Assembly (NCBI RefSeq): GCF_020497125.1
Contig: NC_059082.1
Location: 66,294,948-66,358,947, forward strand
Direction of reading: 5' to 3'
DNA: 64,000 nt
Origin: Mauremys mutica
Lineage: Eukaryota > Chordata > Testudines > Geoemydidae
Part shown: piece by piece, positions 10,680-23,580 of the stretch
How positions within the stretch are numbered: the first letter of the stretch is position 1
Layout of the letters: each line of letters begins with the position of its first letter
Translations under genes and position numbers: made by a program
Notes under the pieces: model-generated
The model's input: the letters and a program-made list of their open reading frames with translations, nothing else
Told to the model about the DNA's origin: nothing
The model's database searches: none

Positions 10680-12779
10680 GGACTGAGCCCATGACAACTG
10701 GGTTCTACCCCTAGCATGTTAACGATTTATATAATACTGACAAAGTCTCTTAAAACAAAAATTTCAGAACTGGCCATTAATTGTCATTTTCATTTTGAGT
10801 ACTAGACTCAAGATACCTAGGGCTGATTTTCAAAGACACTGAGCACTCACAACTACAATGGAAATCTGTGGAATGCTGTGGGTGCTTGGCAACTTTGAAA
10901 ATGCAGACAATAGAGGTCACAAGATGGACATCCAGATATTGAAGCAACTAACATCAGTCAGTACTTTAGAGAATGTTGGCTTTCCCTACCTGACAGGTTG
11001 TTATGAAAAATTCATTAATGTTTTTAGATTATTGTGGCTATAAGCACAATAGGAAAACAGATTAAAAATTTGACATTCAGTGCAGTGTTTGGATGGTATG
11101 TAGTAAATAAAGCATGGGACCATGTACAGAATGATGAGGATAAAAAGAAATATTGAACAGATACTTCACTGAGGACCATATACTCTGTGCATTGAATGAT
11201 GCAGGGCTCCTATAGAAAAAATAGTAGAGTCTGTGATCATGTAATTAGACATAGTGTCATAATGCCTATGAATAAGCGAGCCAAATTAAAGCTGCAGAGG
11301 CAACCTTATGGCATTTTTAAACTTTTAAGCATTTTACTTTGTAATCTTAACTTTTTTTTTAATGGAATATAAAAATGTGCCTGTGTGTGATGTGTGTACG
11401 CGCATGTGTGTTTGGTTTTTTTGTATGAATCTTTTACAGTGTATGTATGTGTAACCTTGTTATGTTGTAAAAGACTAGTTGAACAGTATGTAGACATAAT
11501 GTTACACTGCCAGGCAACTTTCTGCCTGGTGAATAAGATTTAAAAAAAACAACAACATATAATATAAGATGTGTAACCTATACATTGTCATTCTCATGTA
11601 TTTGCAATTAAAAGCTTTGCTTTCTAAATCTTACCATTCCAAAAGGAAGATATCCTGAGGAAATTTTCCACATCCTTTTGGGTATCTTAAACAACATGCA
11701 AATATACCTAACACTCATTAAAGACAGTTACATGTACAGAAATAGAAAGCTACTGCAATGATTGATGGGCTGTTCTGCACTACAGAAGCAATGGCAGGAT
11801 TACCATTGACTTTAAGGGTTGAGCTGTTAGTGATAACAAACAGTAGTGCTTTAAAATGTACACAAGAATTCCAAAGAAATTCACTGATACAATCACAGAC
11901 TTGTAGACAGCTTTAGAACATATATAACATGTGCAAACACACAAAATATCTAGAGACACAAAATTTGTTAAGAACTAGCATTGGGGATTTCACTGATAGG
12001 TGACTACTGCAGAGGTCACAGGTAATTGTGTTTGTTGATCTACTCTTGGAGGAGGGAGTTGTGTGGGCGGGGGCATTGCTAATATTGAGGGCTAGCTACA
12101 GAAAGAGTGCATATGTTTTAATTGCATGAACTAAAAATGATGAATGAGTGCTGCATTCAGCACTTTCTCCCAGGTAGAAGAGTTATGTTAGATCACTGTA
12201 GAATTCTTTCTGGGTAGTTGGACAATCAATACAAAGTGATTCTCTTCCAAACCTAAAGCACTGTGCATTCTTTTCATATTAGGTATCAAATGTTTTAAAG
12301 AAGAGCAATGGATATCATGCAGATATGTCAGTATTCAGTGTAATGGTACCATACTCAATTTCTACACATTCAGACAATCATTGAATTCACATAATTGGTG
12401 GAAAGTGAAGAATGGTTTCTATTTTTTGATATGTCATCTACTCAGGGGATTAATTTGATTAGTTGTTAGGTCTTTTCCATCAATTACTGAGATCTGTTCT
12501 CCAGTCATTGAAGGTTTTCTAATGTGGGAGCACCAAGTGACTGCATTCATATTATCATTATGGCACCCACAGAGAATGAGAAGAATAGGGCCAGGAAATA
12601 TTTATGTATTATTAATATGTAACTGGTCCAACGCCTGTTTTGAAAAATTAGCCAGTATGAGAGTGTTTAGGAGAGCAACAACATTATATGTTTTAAATTT
12701 ATAAAACATTTGGGAAAAAAGGGTAAGAAAACTGTGCTTGTCCTAGGATAAAGACAACTGGGGCTGGGAGTATGTTTAT
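10680..12779. other. AT-rich intronic sequence
   Basis: No gene seen. A short TG-rich tract lies at about 11377-11411. Confidence 0.6.
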
Positions 12780-13110
12780 GTACAAAAGCATAAAGATAAT
12801 ATTATTGTAACTTTTATAATTTACAAGGATCAATTATTCCTGTAATTTTAAATTGGCAGGATAAGAAGTAATGGGTTTAAGCTGTAACAGAAAAAATAGA
12901 AGCTATATATTAAGGAAAACTATCAGACATAAGAACTATTAGGCAATGGGCAAGATCCCAGAGGTTGTGGAAATGCCATCAATGCAGTAATTTAAGACAA
13001 ACTTGAGACGGATCAGGGAGGATTAACTATTAAATAAATCAATCCAGTTCAAGGTGCAGGTGAATGGACTAGAGTACCCTTCCAACTCTATTCTACAAAA
13101 GATTATATAA
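12780..13110 (+). mobile_element. Old CR1 3'-end fragment
   Basis: A sense-oriented, diverged CR1 3' region ending near ggactagagtacccttccaactc, which matches the usual CR1 tail pattern. Boundaries are approximate. Confidence 0.5.
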
Positions 13111-16100
13111 AATACCCTCATTCTTTTCAAAATGCATATAGTCTGGCATTTGATGTGCACGCACATCATATTGCAGTGGAGTGGCAGTAGTCATTCCATT
13201 GTGAGTAGAAACTTATAAGCACAGTTTTGCCCTTTCCACTCTAAAGTAGGCAACGAACAAACACACATATCACTGGCCTCAAAATTGGTAGATAAGATCC
13301 GGAGACCCAAAGAAAGGAAGTCCTGCACTTGAAAATCCTAAGAGATCTGGGGGAGGGAGAGCAGAGAGAGAGAGAGCAGAGGGTCTCTCCCCACAAGCCT
13401 TAGTAAATGAACAGTAAGTGAAGACCTGCTTTGGAGCGGAGTACCCTACCACAGCTGTGGGTGAAGCCACAAAATTACATGGGGTCTCCATGAGGGGAGA
13501 AAATCCAAAGTCTTAAATGCTCATCAGTCCCCCTCTTGAGACTTAAAAGATCCATTCCCCACAAGCATTAGGGTCATAGGAGTTGTTCACTTCTCCCCGC
13601 CCTCAACTTTAAGCCATTTATCTGGAGCCTCTTCCAACTCCCTAAAAGTCTCATTTGGCTTATTTAGGATTCAGAAGCCAATTTGATTCATTTGGGACTG
13701 AGGAGACTTTTAAGTATCTGGAGTGATTGCCAAGAGGCCTATTAAGACCATTGAGGAGGATGAAGCCTTGCTGAGCACCCAAAGGCTTCCCAGGTCAGAG
13801 GTAGTAGTGAAGTTCATCCCATTGTGAGACCTAGGGAGCATCAGGAGGTTGAAAGGCAAATGGGGAAAGAGTCATTCCCCATGACCCTCTCCAAGTATGG
13901 GGAGCACCATGAGGGGGCCACATTCCCCAGGCCCTCCCTATAGAACACAGGAGGAGAACCCCGATCCTTTGGACATTAGGAAATTGACTGGAAGGGAGTA
14001 CTGGAGCTGAATTATGCAGAGAGTGCAGGCAAAGTTAAAAGCATAAATGGAATATATTCAAGGTATCAGCAGACTGACTGAAAGACTATGATGTTTCAAA
14101 TATGAAAAAAACATTGTTAGAAGTAAGAAATCACTTTGTATGTGTTTGTAGATAAAAGCAGATCTTAAGTAAATTGATAGCAAATCATGACCAATATTGG
14201 TATAAGACATGTCTTAAAAAGGTATAGGAGCAGACTGTTCAAGTATTCACAATGCAGTTCAGCTCCTTTAACGTTACATGAAATGACCCATAGCTCACTG
14301 CATGGAAAGTGTCAGGTGTGAGATGGATGTATATTGAATAGAATCACTAAGAAAAAACATCTCCCCTGTCAGAGTCAAAGCACAAAACAAGGAAAGAGAA
14401 CAAGAAGAACTGCCTTGGTCTTTTCCCATTCTTACTCTCCTCTGCAATGCAAGACAGATATTGTGAAGAAATTCTGCTTATCCTAGTAAGGATTATATCA
14501 CTGAAAGTTTTCTGACATCCATTTGTTCTCAGCTCAGAAAGATCACTGATAGCAAGTATTCTATGTGACGTTCCGATGTGTAAAAAGAAACATTTGTTAT
14601 AGCAAAGTTTTAAATGTACTGCTATGATCACAATTCTCTATCAATTTGTGTGTATAAATAACTCAATGTAGTTCTGGTTTAAATAAAAAACTTTGGATGG
14701 GATGAGTAAGTTTTTCATTGCATTACATTAGTTTTAATTTAATATATTTAAAATGTGGTACCTGAGTACTGTAAAACAAGGTCACAAACTGAAATCAAGT
14801 CGACTGTCTTCTCTGCAATGTAAAAGCAACATTACTTACCCATAAGGAATCTTCCTTTTTTTCTCTTTGTTCTCTTCTTTATACTAATTTGTGATGGATT
14901 ATGATGTCAGGTGGAATGAGGACAAATTATATATATATTAGGCACTATCATAAATGCCTATACAATAGACTGATGTTTCCCCATTTAAAAGTGTTAAGAC
15001 TAAATTCTAATTGTAGATATGTGATTTTGAAGAGACCATGAACACGGGACACAATTTATTCTAGAAATAAACAAATGGAAGGAACAAGTGCACAGCAAAC
15101 AATAATCGTACCAAATAATACACTGTATTCTAAATCTTACTGTTTTACAATTGTTAAATATTTTTACCTTTCACAAATCATTGCCATTGTATACAATTTT
15201 AGCAGTGTCAAAATTACAGACATCTGATTTCCTGGAATTAGTCTCTATTTTTATTCAGTTGCAACACTATTCTCTTTCCCCATTTTCTTTGTGGCAAAGC
15301 TTCAGGTCTCTTTGAACTTGTACCTGCGTTCTCTCATGTCTCTATTACAGTAGGTTGGGGAGTTAATAGCACTCCATATACTGTTCCACATGATTGTCTT
15401 CTTGGCAGGTTCACTCTTCGGTGCTCTAGTACTCTCTATAGAGATATGCTGGATAGCATTTTGTGACTTTCTGCACTAGTAGATCTAGGCCATTTCAGAG
15501 AACATTTTGGTATCATTCTTTTCGGACAGAATCCAGTAAGTGTCCCTGGAGTTGCACTAAATTTGAGAGGTGTGACTAACAGCAGGACAGAGAAAAGGCC
15601 CAGCGGCTCCAGGAGGAACAGTGAGAAAAACACTGCTGAAAGTGATCGCCAAATATCTCAATTTTGGGAAGAAGGGCTCTGAATGCATTTCTCATAAGTA
15701 ACATACTATAAGACAGCCAAAGGATTTTTGCTGATTCTTGTCATCTGACAAGTTTTCAAGGAGCAAAATAACCCAGTTTAATAGTTTATGTGAATTCACA
15801 CTTCATCTTTATGAAATTGAGAGCAATAACCCCCCAGAGTTGATACTAAGTGCAGATGGCAATAAGAGCCTTGCAGAAGACAAACAGGAAATCAGAAGCT
15901 AGCTGTAACTTTAACTATGGGAGGACTCTGTCCCCCGCCATAATTCTGACCTAAGAGCAACAACTTTTATTGTAATAATTCTGTACACTCGAAAGGCCAC
16001 ATGTTCTAGTAGCAACTGAAAAGGAAGGGAACCATATGGCCCAGAATCATCACCTGCTTTTTCCTCTTGCATTACTCATTACATTACTAATTCTCTAAAA

Positions 16101-16361
16101 CCTAGATTGGACCACCTAATCCCAAGGCTCAGATGGACCTGCATTATTCCAAGACATAGACACAATCCTATGGAAATTACTGTCCCATGATATCCAACTC
16201 CCTCTGGCATAGGAAGGTAGCTCAATGGCATCTCCCCATCTTTCAATCATCCATTGGGTGTAATGCTTCCTATGAGGCTACTTATACTGTTGTTCAAAAA
16301 CATGCCACCAAAAGGTCTGATTTAGTTAAATGAAAATAAAAACTGAACATGTGCTTATGGT
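13111..16361. other. Intronic sequence without recognised features
   Basis: Low-level composition changes only, including a GC-richer block at about 13700-13990. A 94-codon frame on the minus strand (14347-14631) has no family signature. Confidence 0.55.
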
Positions 16362-17004
16362 TAGAGCCCTGCAAATCCGTGGATATACGCTTTATATCCA
16401 TGGACCATTTTTGTGGATCGTGGCTCGGATGCAGATACAAAATTTGTATCCCCACAGGGCTCTGCAGCACACACTCACCAGAGTAGCAGTAGAACGGAGC
16501 AGGTGTCACCCAGCCCAGCCCTCAGGCTCCAGCTCAGGGCTCTGAATCATGCAGCAGAGGGCTGCGATATGTGGCAATAGCCTGCTAGGAATTCTGGGAG
16601 TTGTAGTCCCCAACTTGCTCACATGAAAAAGTTAAACTACAACTCCCAGAAGGGAGTGGGACGGTGTGCTCCTGTGCAGTAAGCCAAGCACTGAGTGTGT
16701 TAGAGCCGTCATTGCGGCGTAGAGGTGTCTGAGTCCTCCACTGGGAGGGCAGCACTGCACACAAGAGCCCAGGATTGTAGCTTCCCTGCCCGGCCAGGGA
16801 AGGAGGTACAGCAGGGGAAGGGGGCAGGCGGCAAGGTATGAGATCTCTGGGGAGAAGTGGGGGGGCATTGGAGAGGAGGGGTTGGCACAGCCCTGCATCA
16901 CTGCTGAGCCCTGCAAATCCACAGATATCTGCATCTACGGATGTCTGCAGACAATTTTTGCAGATCGGATGTGGATACAAATTTTGTAGCCGCGCAGGGC
17001 TCTA
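16362..17004. mobile_element. Composite hAT-like MITE, 643 bp
   Basis: It starts tagagccctgc and ends gcagggctcta, an 11-bp inverted repeat. The flanks cttatggt (16354-16361) and cttatgtt (17005-17012) agree at 7 of 8 bases, consistent with a hAT duplication. The first about 105 bp (16362-16466) and last about 100 bp (16904-17004) are diverged direct copies of one short unit, each with its own gagccctgc/gcagggctc ends. The roughly 440 bp between them is unrelated sequence. Confidence 0.75.
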
Positions 17005-17012
17005 CTTATGTT

Positions 17013-18050
17013 TATAGAATTATTATCTACACAATATAACCATTCTACTGCACAAAAAGTCTAAGCTCACACAAAAATGTGCAATAACCTTAAAGGTGAT
17101 CCACACTGTATAAGTGCACAGAGAACTGAATCTAAATGGCAGGAATACTACTATACACTATTCTGTGGAAATAAACAAATGTGTGATGATGGGGAGTTCT
17201 GCAGAATACAGCAGAAGGTGCAGCAGGTAAGATGATGCTATACGGGTGACACAGAGACAGAGATACCACCACTGACCAAAAATACCAAACCCGCCACTGG
17301 CTGGCAGATACCGTGATATCACCTCAGCACTATAACCTGTTCTCAGGCCCTGACCCAACATCCTAGAGCAATTGGTAGTCATTTTCTCATTGTAACTCAG
17401 TGTAAGACTTTATGGGATCTGATATGAGAGTAGGGAAAATGACAGTGGGTTTACATATCATTAAGGTAGATATGTAGACATCAGTGAAAGTGTTGGATGA
17501 ATATCGAATTTGTATAAAAATTAGTAGTGAATAGGTGGCTCGCTTGCTAATTTTTGGAAACTACTGATTCTATGAGCTGAAATTGTAACTTTTTGAACTT
17601 TCGGGATCCAAATCCACTGAAATCTTAGTCCCCACTAAAGATTCTGGAGAAAATATAAACCATCTTCTCTTATTTATTTTCCTGCTGTTTAAAATTACTT
17701 AATATCATGAATGCACAACAACTGCATTCATCCTTCCAAGGTAGATATCTATCACAGCTACAACAGATTACATTATTGGCAAATATGCTGGTATTATGGT
17801 AAAATAGATGGTAAAATAGATGGTTTCAGAAGGACTATATATAAAGGAACAGGTATCCACTGGTAAATATTTTGCTTAATATTTTTGCTTTCTTTTTCCA
17901 TCATTATATCTGTGCAGTAGGATAGGTTTAACATTTCCTTGAAGACAATTGATGAAGGGCTAATGGTATAACACGTGCATGAATGCAAAAAAGATAAAAG
18001 CCCTGATAACTGTTGATACTAAAATTGATGAAGGCATTGCTCAATGGTCT
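17013..18050. other. Intronic sequence
   Basis: Nothing recognised apart from a 12-bp tandem doublet (gtaaaatagatg) near 17800-17824. Confidence 0.55.
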
Positions 18051-18057
18051 ACTATAG

Positions 18058-18670
18058 GAGATATATCAAAATGTGAAGTATCAGAGGGGTAGCCATGTTA
18101 GTCTGGATCTGTAAAAGCAGCAAAGAATCCTGTGGCACCTTATAGACTAACAGACATTTTGCAGCATGAGCTTTCGTGGGTGAATACCCACTTCGTCGGA
18201 TGCAAGTAGTGGAAATTTCCAGGGGCAGGTATATATATGCAAGCAAGAAGCAAGCTAGAGATAAAGAGGTTAGTTCAATCAGGGAGGATGAGGCCCTGTT
18301 CTAGCAGTTGAGGTGTGAAAACCAAGGGAGGAGAAACTGGTTCTGTAGTTGGCAAGCCATTCACAGTCTTTGTTTAATCCTGAGCTGATGGTGTCAAATT
18401 TGCAGATGAACTGAAGCTCAGCAGTTTCCCTTTGAAGTCTGGTCCTGACGTTTTTTTGCTGCAGGATGGCCACCTTAAGATCTGCTATTGTGTGGCCAGG
18501 GAGGTTGAAGTGTTCTCCTACAAGTGTTTTTGTATATTGCCATTCCTAATATCTGATTTGTGTCCATTTATCCTTTTCTGTAGAGACTGTCCAGTTTGGC
18601 CGATGTACATAGCAGAGGGGCATTGCTGGCATATGATGGTGTACATTACATTGGTGGACGGGTTAGCTCA
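18058..18670 (-). mobile_element. Penelope-like retroelement 3' end with GIY-YIG endonuclease remnant
   Basis: On the minus strand 18660-18510 encodes the start of a GIY-YIG nuclease: a paired-cysteine segment CQQCP, then MYIGQTG, then RINGHKSD. This domain cuts target DNA for Penelope integration. The frame breaks near 18500 by one missing base and resumes at 18473-18279 (MAILQQKNV... WLANYRTSF). The 3' tail (18280-18058) includes the hairpin agtgggtattcacccac at about 18178-18194 and ends near gatacttc. The 5' part, including the RT, is absent, so this is a truncated insertion. Confidence 0.85.
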
Positions 18671-19544
18671 ATGTGGCTTTCATCTTTTGACTCTAGAAAA
18701 AGAAAACAATTCTCCTCCCCAACAGTTACTATAAAAATTATGCATGTCTGTAATTACAGGAAATATATTGTATTGTTCTTATGTATTGTTCCTGAACTAA
18801 TGTTGTGCCCTGTAGATTTTATGCAAAAATATTTCATGAGCCTGGGATTAATCAAAATATTTTGGTAATTGCTTGATCAACACTAGACAGATAACTGCAG
18901 TTCATTCCCCCTATCTCTACTGAAGCTGCAACTGAGCACAAAGACAATATTTGATGTGAACAGCCCACCCATCAGTTAGCATTTCCTAAGCCTATAGAAC
19001 AAGGAAATATGCTTTTCTTATTTCCATCAATCTTTTTTAACTTCAGTTTTACACAGTTAAACATTAACAAATTGGCATCAAAACATGCACCAGTATAGTG
19101 GCTATTAGAATAACTTTGCATCCATAAGATATGCTATTATTAAAATATGCCCATCAGATTCTTGACCTTGCTGAATATCTAACCTCTAACACTCAATCTG
19201 TCTATGATAATAAAGTATGTTTTAAGAATTCTCCAGATCTGCTCTGGGCAACAATCAGTGTACTTAAGAGAAGCAATGATATCTTACTCTGCCAAAAAGA
19301 AATGGGATCAAAGAACAATTACCACTAGATAGGAAAATTATAAGTTTAGAGTGACGACTATATCAAGAATAGCACTCTTCTCCTACAATTCTTAAAAATC
19401 GAGTAATGAGAGACATATTTAGATTCTTTAGTAATTAAAAAAAATATCTACCTAGCTGACACTACATATTGGATTGATTATATAAATGAGAGACTACAAC
19501 TGGTCATTTTGTAACCAGATTAGTTTATATTATACAGGATGTCA
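18671..19544. other. AT-rich intronic sequence
   Basis: No gene or repeat recognised. Confidence 0.55.
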
Positions 19545-19552
19545 GACTAGAT

Positions 19553-19857
19553 CAGCGGTTCTCAAACTGTGGGTCGGGACCCCAAAGTGGGTCACGACCC
19601 TGTTTTAATGGGGTCGCCAGGGATGGCATTAGACTTGCCGGGGCCAAAGCTGAAGCCCGAGCCCCACTGCCTGAGGGCTTCAGCCCTGGGTGGCAGGGCT
19701 CGGGTGATAGGCACTCCGCCTGGGTCTGAAACCCTTGAGCTTCGGCCAGGGTGGCAGGACTCGAGCGGGCTCAAGCTCTGGTCCCTGCTCCTGGCATCAT
19801 GTAGTAATTTTTGTTGTCAGAAGGGGGTCACGGTGCAATGAAGTTTGAGAACCCCTG
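19553..19857. mobile_element. hAT MITE, 305 bp
   Basis: Termini are cagcggttctcaaac and gtttgagaacccctg. Flanks gactagat (19545-19552) and gactaggt (19858-19865) match at 7 of 8 positions. No transposase is present. Confidence 0.85.
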
Positions 19858-20289
19858 GACTAGGTGATATAATGATCCATTCTCTCCTTAAAATCTATGA
19901 ATTATTAAAGTCATTATACAAAGTTGCAAGTATACAGTAGCTACCGGTAAATATGATGAAAGCAGAGCAAATAGACTCTGTTGAAATTATGAATTATAAA
20001 TGTACATAAATAGGCCACAATGCATATGAAATGGTACTTCTGATCTGAAGGGTACTTCCATTTGAAAAAAGCAACTTAGATGCAGAACACATTAATGGTC
20101 ATGAAGAGAATAATTATATAGCTTCCAAAAGAGTTCCCCAAAAGAGTCAAAATGAACAGCAAGCCTTACTCAGACTGCCACACTTGAGAGAACCGTTTTT
20201 AAAAGTACAGGATGGGAGATAATTATCTGAATATATCTATCTAAAGTACATATATGGACCCCATTATTGCAGTATCTGAATGACTCACA

Positions 20290-20395
20290 ATCTTTAATGG
20301 AAGTGCCGTAATTCCCATTTTACAGATGAGACACTGAGGCACAGAGAGACTAAATGACTAGTTAAAGACATAGGAAATCTGTGGAATGTATATGG
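20290..20395 (+). mobile_element. MIR SINE fragment
   Basis: The block cccattttacagatgagacac followed by ctgaggcacagagagact is the conserved MIR core-to-3' region. It is old and diverged. Confidence 0.7.
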
Positions 20396-20399
20396 AAAT

Positions 20400-21435
20400 T
20401 GTTTACAGTTTACATTGATGGGTCAGGGATTAATATAAACAAATATAGTAGCAGTACCTATTTGTAGGGTGGAACATAAAAAGTAGTAAAGGTTTCCTCC
20501 TTAAATATACATTCAGCTTTCAAGAAGTGTATTTTTGCTTTTGTTTCCATTTTGGTTTGCATGGTTTTATTTTTAGTGACTTTAGGACTTATTTAATAAC
20601 TGGACAGTAAATGTATTTGGAGGTGCTGAAGATAAAGGTTATACATAACTCCCTTATTTGCATGGTCTGGTTGTCATTAGAAAGTTTAATGAGGATTCCT
20701 AAACCCATAAGAATCACACTTTCCATGACTGGAGGATGATGCCACAATGTGTGCAGGAGAAGCTGCTTGTACCTGGTCTTTTCTCCGATTCCCCATGTCA
20801 ACTCAGCAATTTATTGTTTGTTTCATTACAAATGGTGGGGAGGAGAAGAAACAAGGTTAGCAACACACACACACACACACACACGGTAGCTTTTACATCT
20901 TCCCAATTCTGGGCTGCTCCTGGTGGCTAAAGTAGGCCCCAACATAAGTTATGCAGCTCATCAGGGTTGTCTAAGCTATTGCAGGCTGTCCCCACCTGCA
21001 GCTTGCCCCCACTTGTCCCCAACCCGCAAAACTGATAGGAAGAGGTGCTGCCCAGAATCTGTACAGTGCTACTTGCTGTGACCCCACCCTGACACATTCC
21101 TCCTACCTCCAACACCCCTCCTATGCTGGGGTCTGCCAGGGAATCCTCAAAAAATAGCCTATGACTGTTTTCCTCAGTTCCTGTACCACAGAAATTCTCA
21201 CGTCAGCTGGATCCAGGATTTTAAGAGCACCTTTATATCACTCTAGCCTCGTCACACTGCACAGAGAGGTGGTGAGTATCTCACCCTTAGTTGTCCTGGT
21301 GATGGGCCAGCTTTTTCAGAAACCCTGGGAGCTCAAAATAAGAAAGTGTCAGCAGTCCATACTAGTGCATGATCTCACATAGTTCTGCCAACATGCTGAG
21401 AGGGGCTAAATGGCTTGATATACCCTGGGGTGGGC
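20400..21435. other. Intronic sequence
   Basis: Only the CA microsatellite is named within this stretch. Confidence 0.55.
20863..20884. repeat. (CA)n microsatellite
   Basis: About 11 CA units. Confidence 0.9.
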
Positions 21436-21560
21436 TTAGGGTGACCAGATGTCCCAATATTGTAGGGACCGTCCCAATACTAGAGGCTTTGTCTTACCTA
21501 AGCAACCTATTACCCCTCCCCTGTCCCAGTTTTTCACACTTACTATCTGACCGCTCTAAG
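21436..21560. mobile_element. Short DNA-transposon MITE
   Basis: The left end agggtgaccagatgtcccaat and a diverged inverted right end (tatctgaccgctct) enclose a C-rich centre. I know this as a common turtle MITE. The duplication is not clear. Confidence 0.55.
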
Positions 21561-21893
21561 TGGGCTGCTGGGGGAGATGAGCACTCACATGATTATAAGG
21601 AGACTCTCATAACAGTATTGGAGGTCAGGAAGGAAAATTTTCTTGTAGCGTACTAACCAAGCTAGTTTTCTTTTCTTTCAGCCTTCCCCCTGGAGCACAC
21701 TGAAATGGGCATCCCTGGGTGAGGACATGGGTGTCCATGTGTAGGGAGGGCTCATTGTTTACACATGGTTTACTACAAGGAGACATTAAGAGCTGTATGC
21801 TAGAAGCTGTTATTAGAATAAAGTTCCTATTTTTAAGAAAGGAAAAAAAAGTGATCCGGTTAACTACAGGCCTGTTAGTTTGACATCTCTAGT

Positions 21894-23000
21894 ATGCAAG
21901 GTCTTGGAAAAAAATTGAAGGAGAAAGTAGTTAAGGACATTGAGGTCAATGGTAACTGGGACAAAATACAACACGGTTTTACAAAAGGTACATCATGCCA
22001 AACCAGCCTGATCTCCTTCTTTAAGAAGGTAACAGATCTTTTAGACAAAGGAAATGCAGTGGATCTAATTTACCTCAATTTCAGTAAGGCATTTGATATG
22101 GTTCCACATGGGGAATTATTAGCTAAATTGGAAAAGATGGGGATCAATGTGAAAACTGAAAGCTGGATAAGGAACTGGTTAAAGGGGAGACTACAACAGG
22201 TCATACTGAAAGGTGAACTGTCAGGCTGGAGGGAGCTTACTAGTGGAGTTCCTCAGGGATCAGTTTTGGGACCAATATTATTTAATCTTTTTATTACTGA
22301 CCTTGACATAAAAAGTGGGAATGTGCTAATAAAGTTTGCAGATGACACAAAGCTGGGAGGTATTGCCAATACAGAGAAGGACCAGGATATCATACAGGAA
22401 GATCTGGATGACCTTGTAAACTGGAGTAATAGTAATAGGATGAAATTTAATAGTGAAAAGTGCAAGGTCATGCATTTAGCGATTAATAACAAGAAGTTTT
22501 GTTATAAGCTGGGGACACATCAGTTGGAAGTAACAGAGGAGGAGAAGGACCTCGGAGTATTGGTTGATTATAAGATGACTATGAGCTGTCAATGTGATAT
22601 TGCCCTGAAAAAAGCTAATGCGGTCTTGGGATGCATCAGGCAAGGTATTTCCAGTAGAGATAAGGAGGCGTTAGTACCGTTATACAAGGCACTGGTGAGA
22701 CCTCATGTGAAATACTGTGTGCAGATCTGGTCTCCCATGCTTAAGAAGGATGAATTCAAACTGGAACAGGTACAGAGAAGGGCTACTAGGATGATCCAAG
22801 GAATGGAAAACCTGAAACTCAAAGAGCTTGGCTTGTTTAGCCTAACCAAAAGAAGGCTGAGGGGAGATATGATTGCTCTCTATAAATATATCAGAGGGAT
22901 AAATACCAGGGAGGAAGAGGAATTATTTAAGCTCAGTACCAATGTGGACACAAACTGGCCATCAGGAAGTTTAGACTTGAAATTAGATGAAGGTTTCTAA
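21894..23000 (+). pseudogene. CR1 LINE reverse transcriptase (ORF2 C-terminal part)
   Basis: The 368-codon frame covers RT motifs in order: QHGFTKGTSC, motif A region [24 protein letters not shown], the catalytic FADDTKL box and the thumb block VHPH-like LVRPHVKYC. It ends in the usual RRLRGDMIALYKY segment. ORF2 also normally includes an N-terminal endonuclease, missing here. The start codon is incidental: RT coding similarity begins upstream at about 21838 in another frame, so there is an early frameshift. Motif A has asparagine where the catalytic aspartate is expected (LNFSKAFD instead of LDFSKAFD), so the enzyme would be dead even if made. Confidence 0.85.
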
Positions 23001-23509
23001 CCATCAGAGGAGTGAAGTTCTGGAACAGCCTTACAAGGAGAGCAGTGGGGCAAAAGACATATCTGGCTTCAAGACTAAGATTGATAAATTTATAGAGGGG
23101 ATGGTATAGCCTAATTTTGGCAATTAATTGATCTTTGACTATTAGCGGTAAATATGCCCAATGGCCTGTGATGGGATGTTAGATGGGGTGGATCTGAGTT
23201 ACTACAGAGAATTCTTTCCTGGGTGTCTGGCTGGTGAGTCCTGCCCACTTGCTCAGGGTTTAGCTGATCGCCATATTTGGGGTCGGGAAGGAATTTTCCT
23301 CCAGGGCAGATTGGCAGAGGCCCTGGGGGTTTTTCGCCTCCCTCTGCAGCATGGGGCAGGGGTCACTTGCTGGAGGATTCTCTGCACCTTGCCTTTAAAC
23401 CATGATTTGAGGACTTCAGTAGCTCAGACATAGGTTAGAAGTTTGATATAGGAGTGGGTGGGTGAGATTCTGTGGCCTGCCTTGTGCAGGAGGTCAGACT
23501 AGATGATCA

Positions 23510-23580
23510 TAGAATCATAGAATCATAGAATCTCAGGGTTGGAAGGGACCTCAGGAGGTCATCTAGTCCAACCCCCAAGG
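23510..23580 (-). mobile_element. CR1 3' tail inserted antisense in the CR1 3' UTR
   Basis: Three atcatagaat-type repeats followed by the inverse of the CR1 3' end interrupt the sense CR1 tail between 'agatgatcata' and 'aagggacctc'. Confidence 0.75.

Noticed and set aside
10230..10717. Several overlapping frames of 76-154 codons
   Set aside because: They lie in a CpG-rich hAT MITE with defined ends and duplications. No transposase similarity.
14347..14631. 94-codon minus-strand frame as a candidate gene
   Set aside because: No family motif and no splice context. The length is within chance for AT-rich intron.
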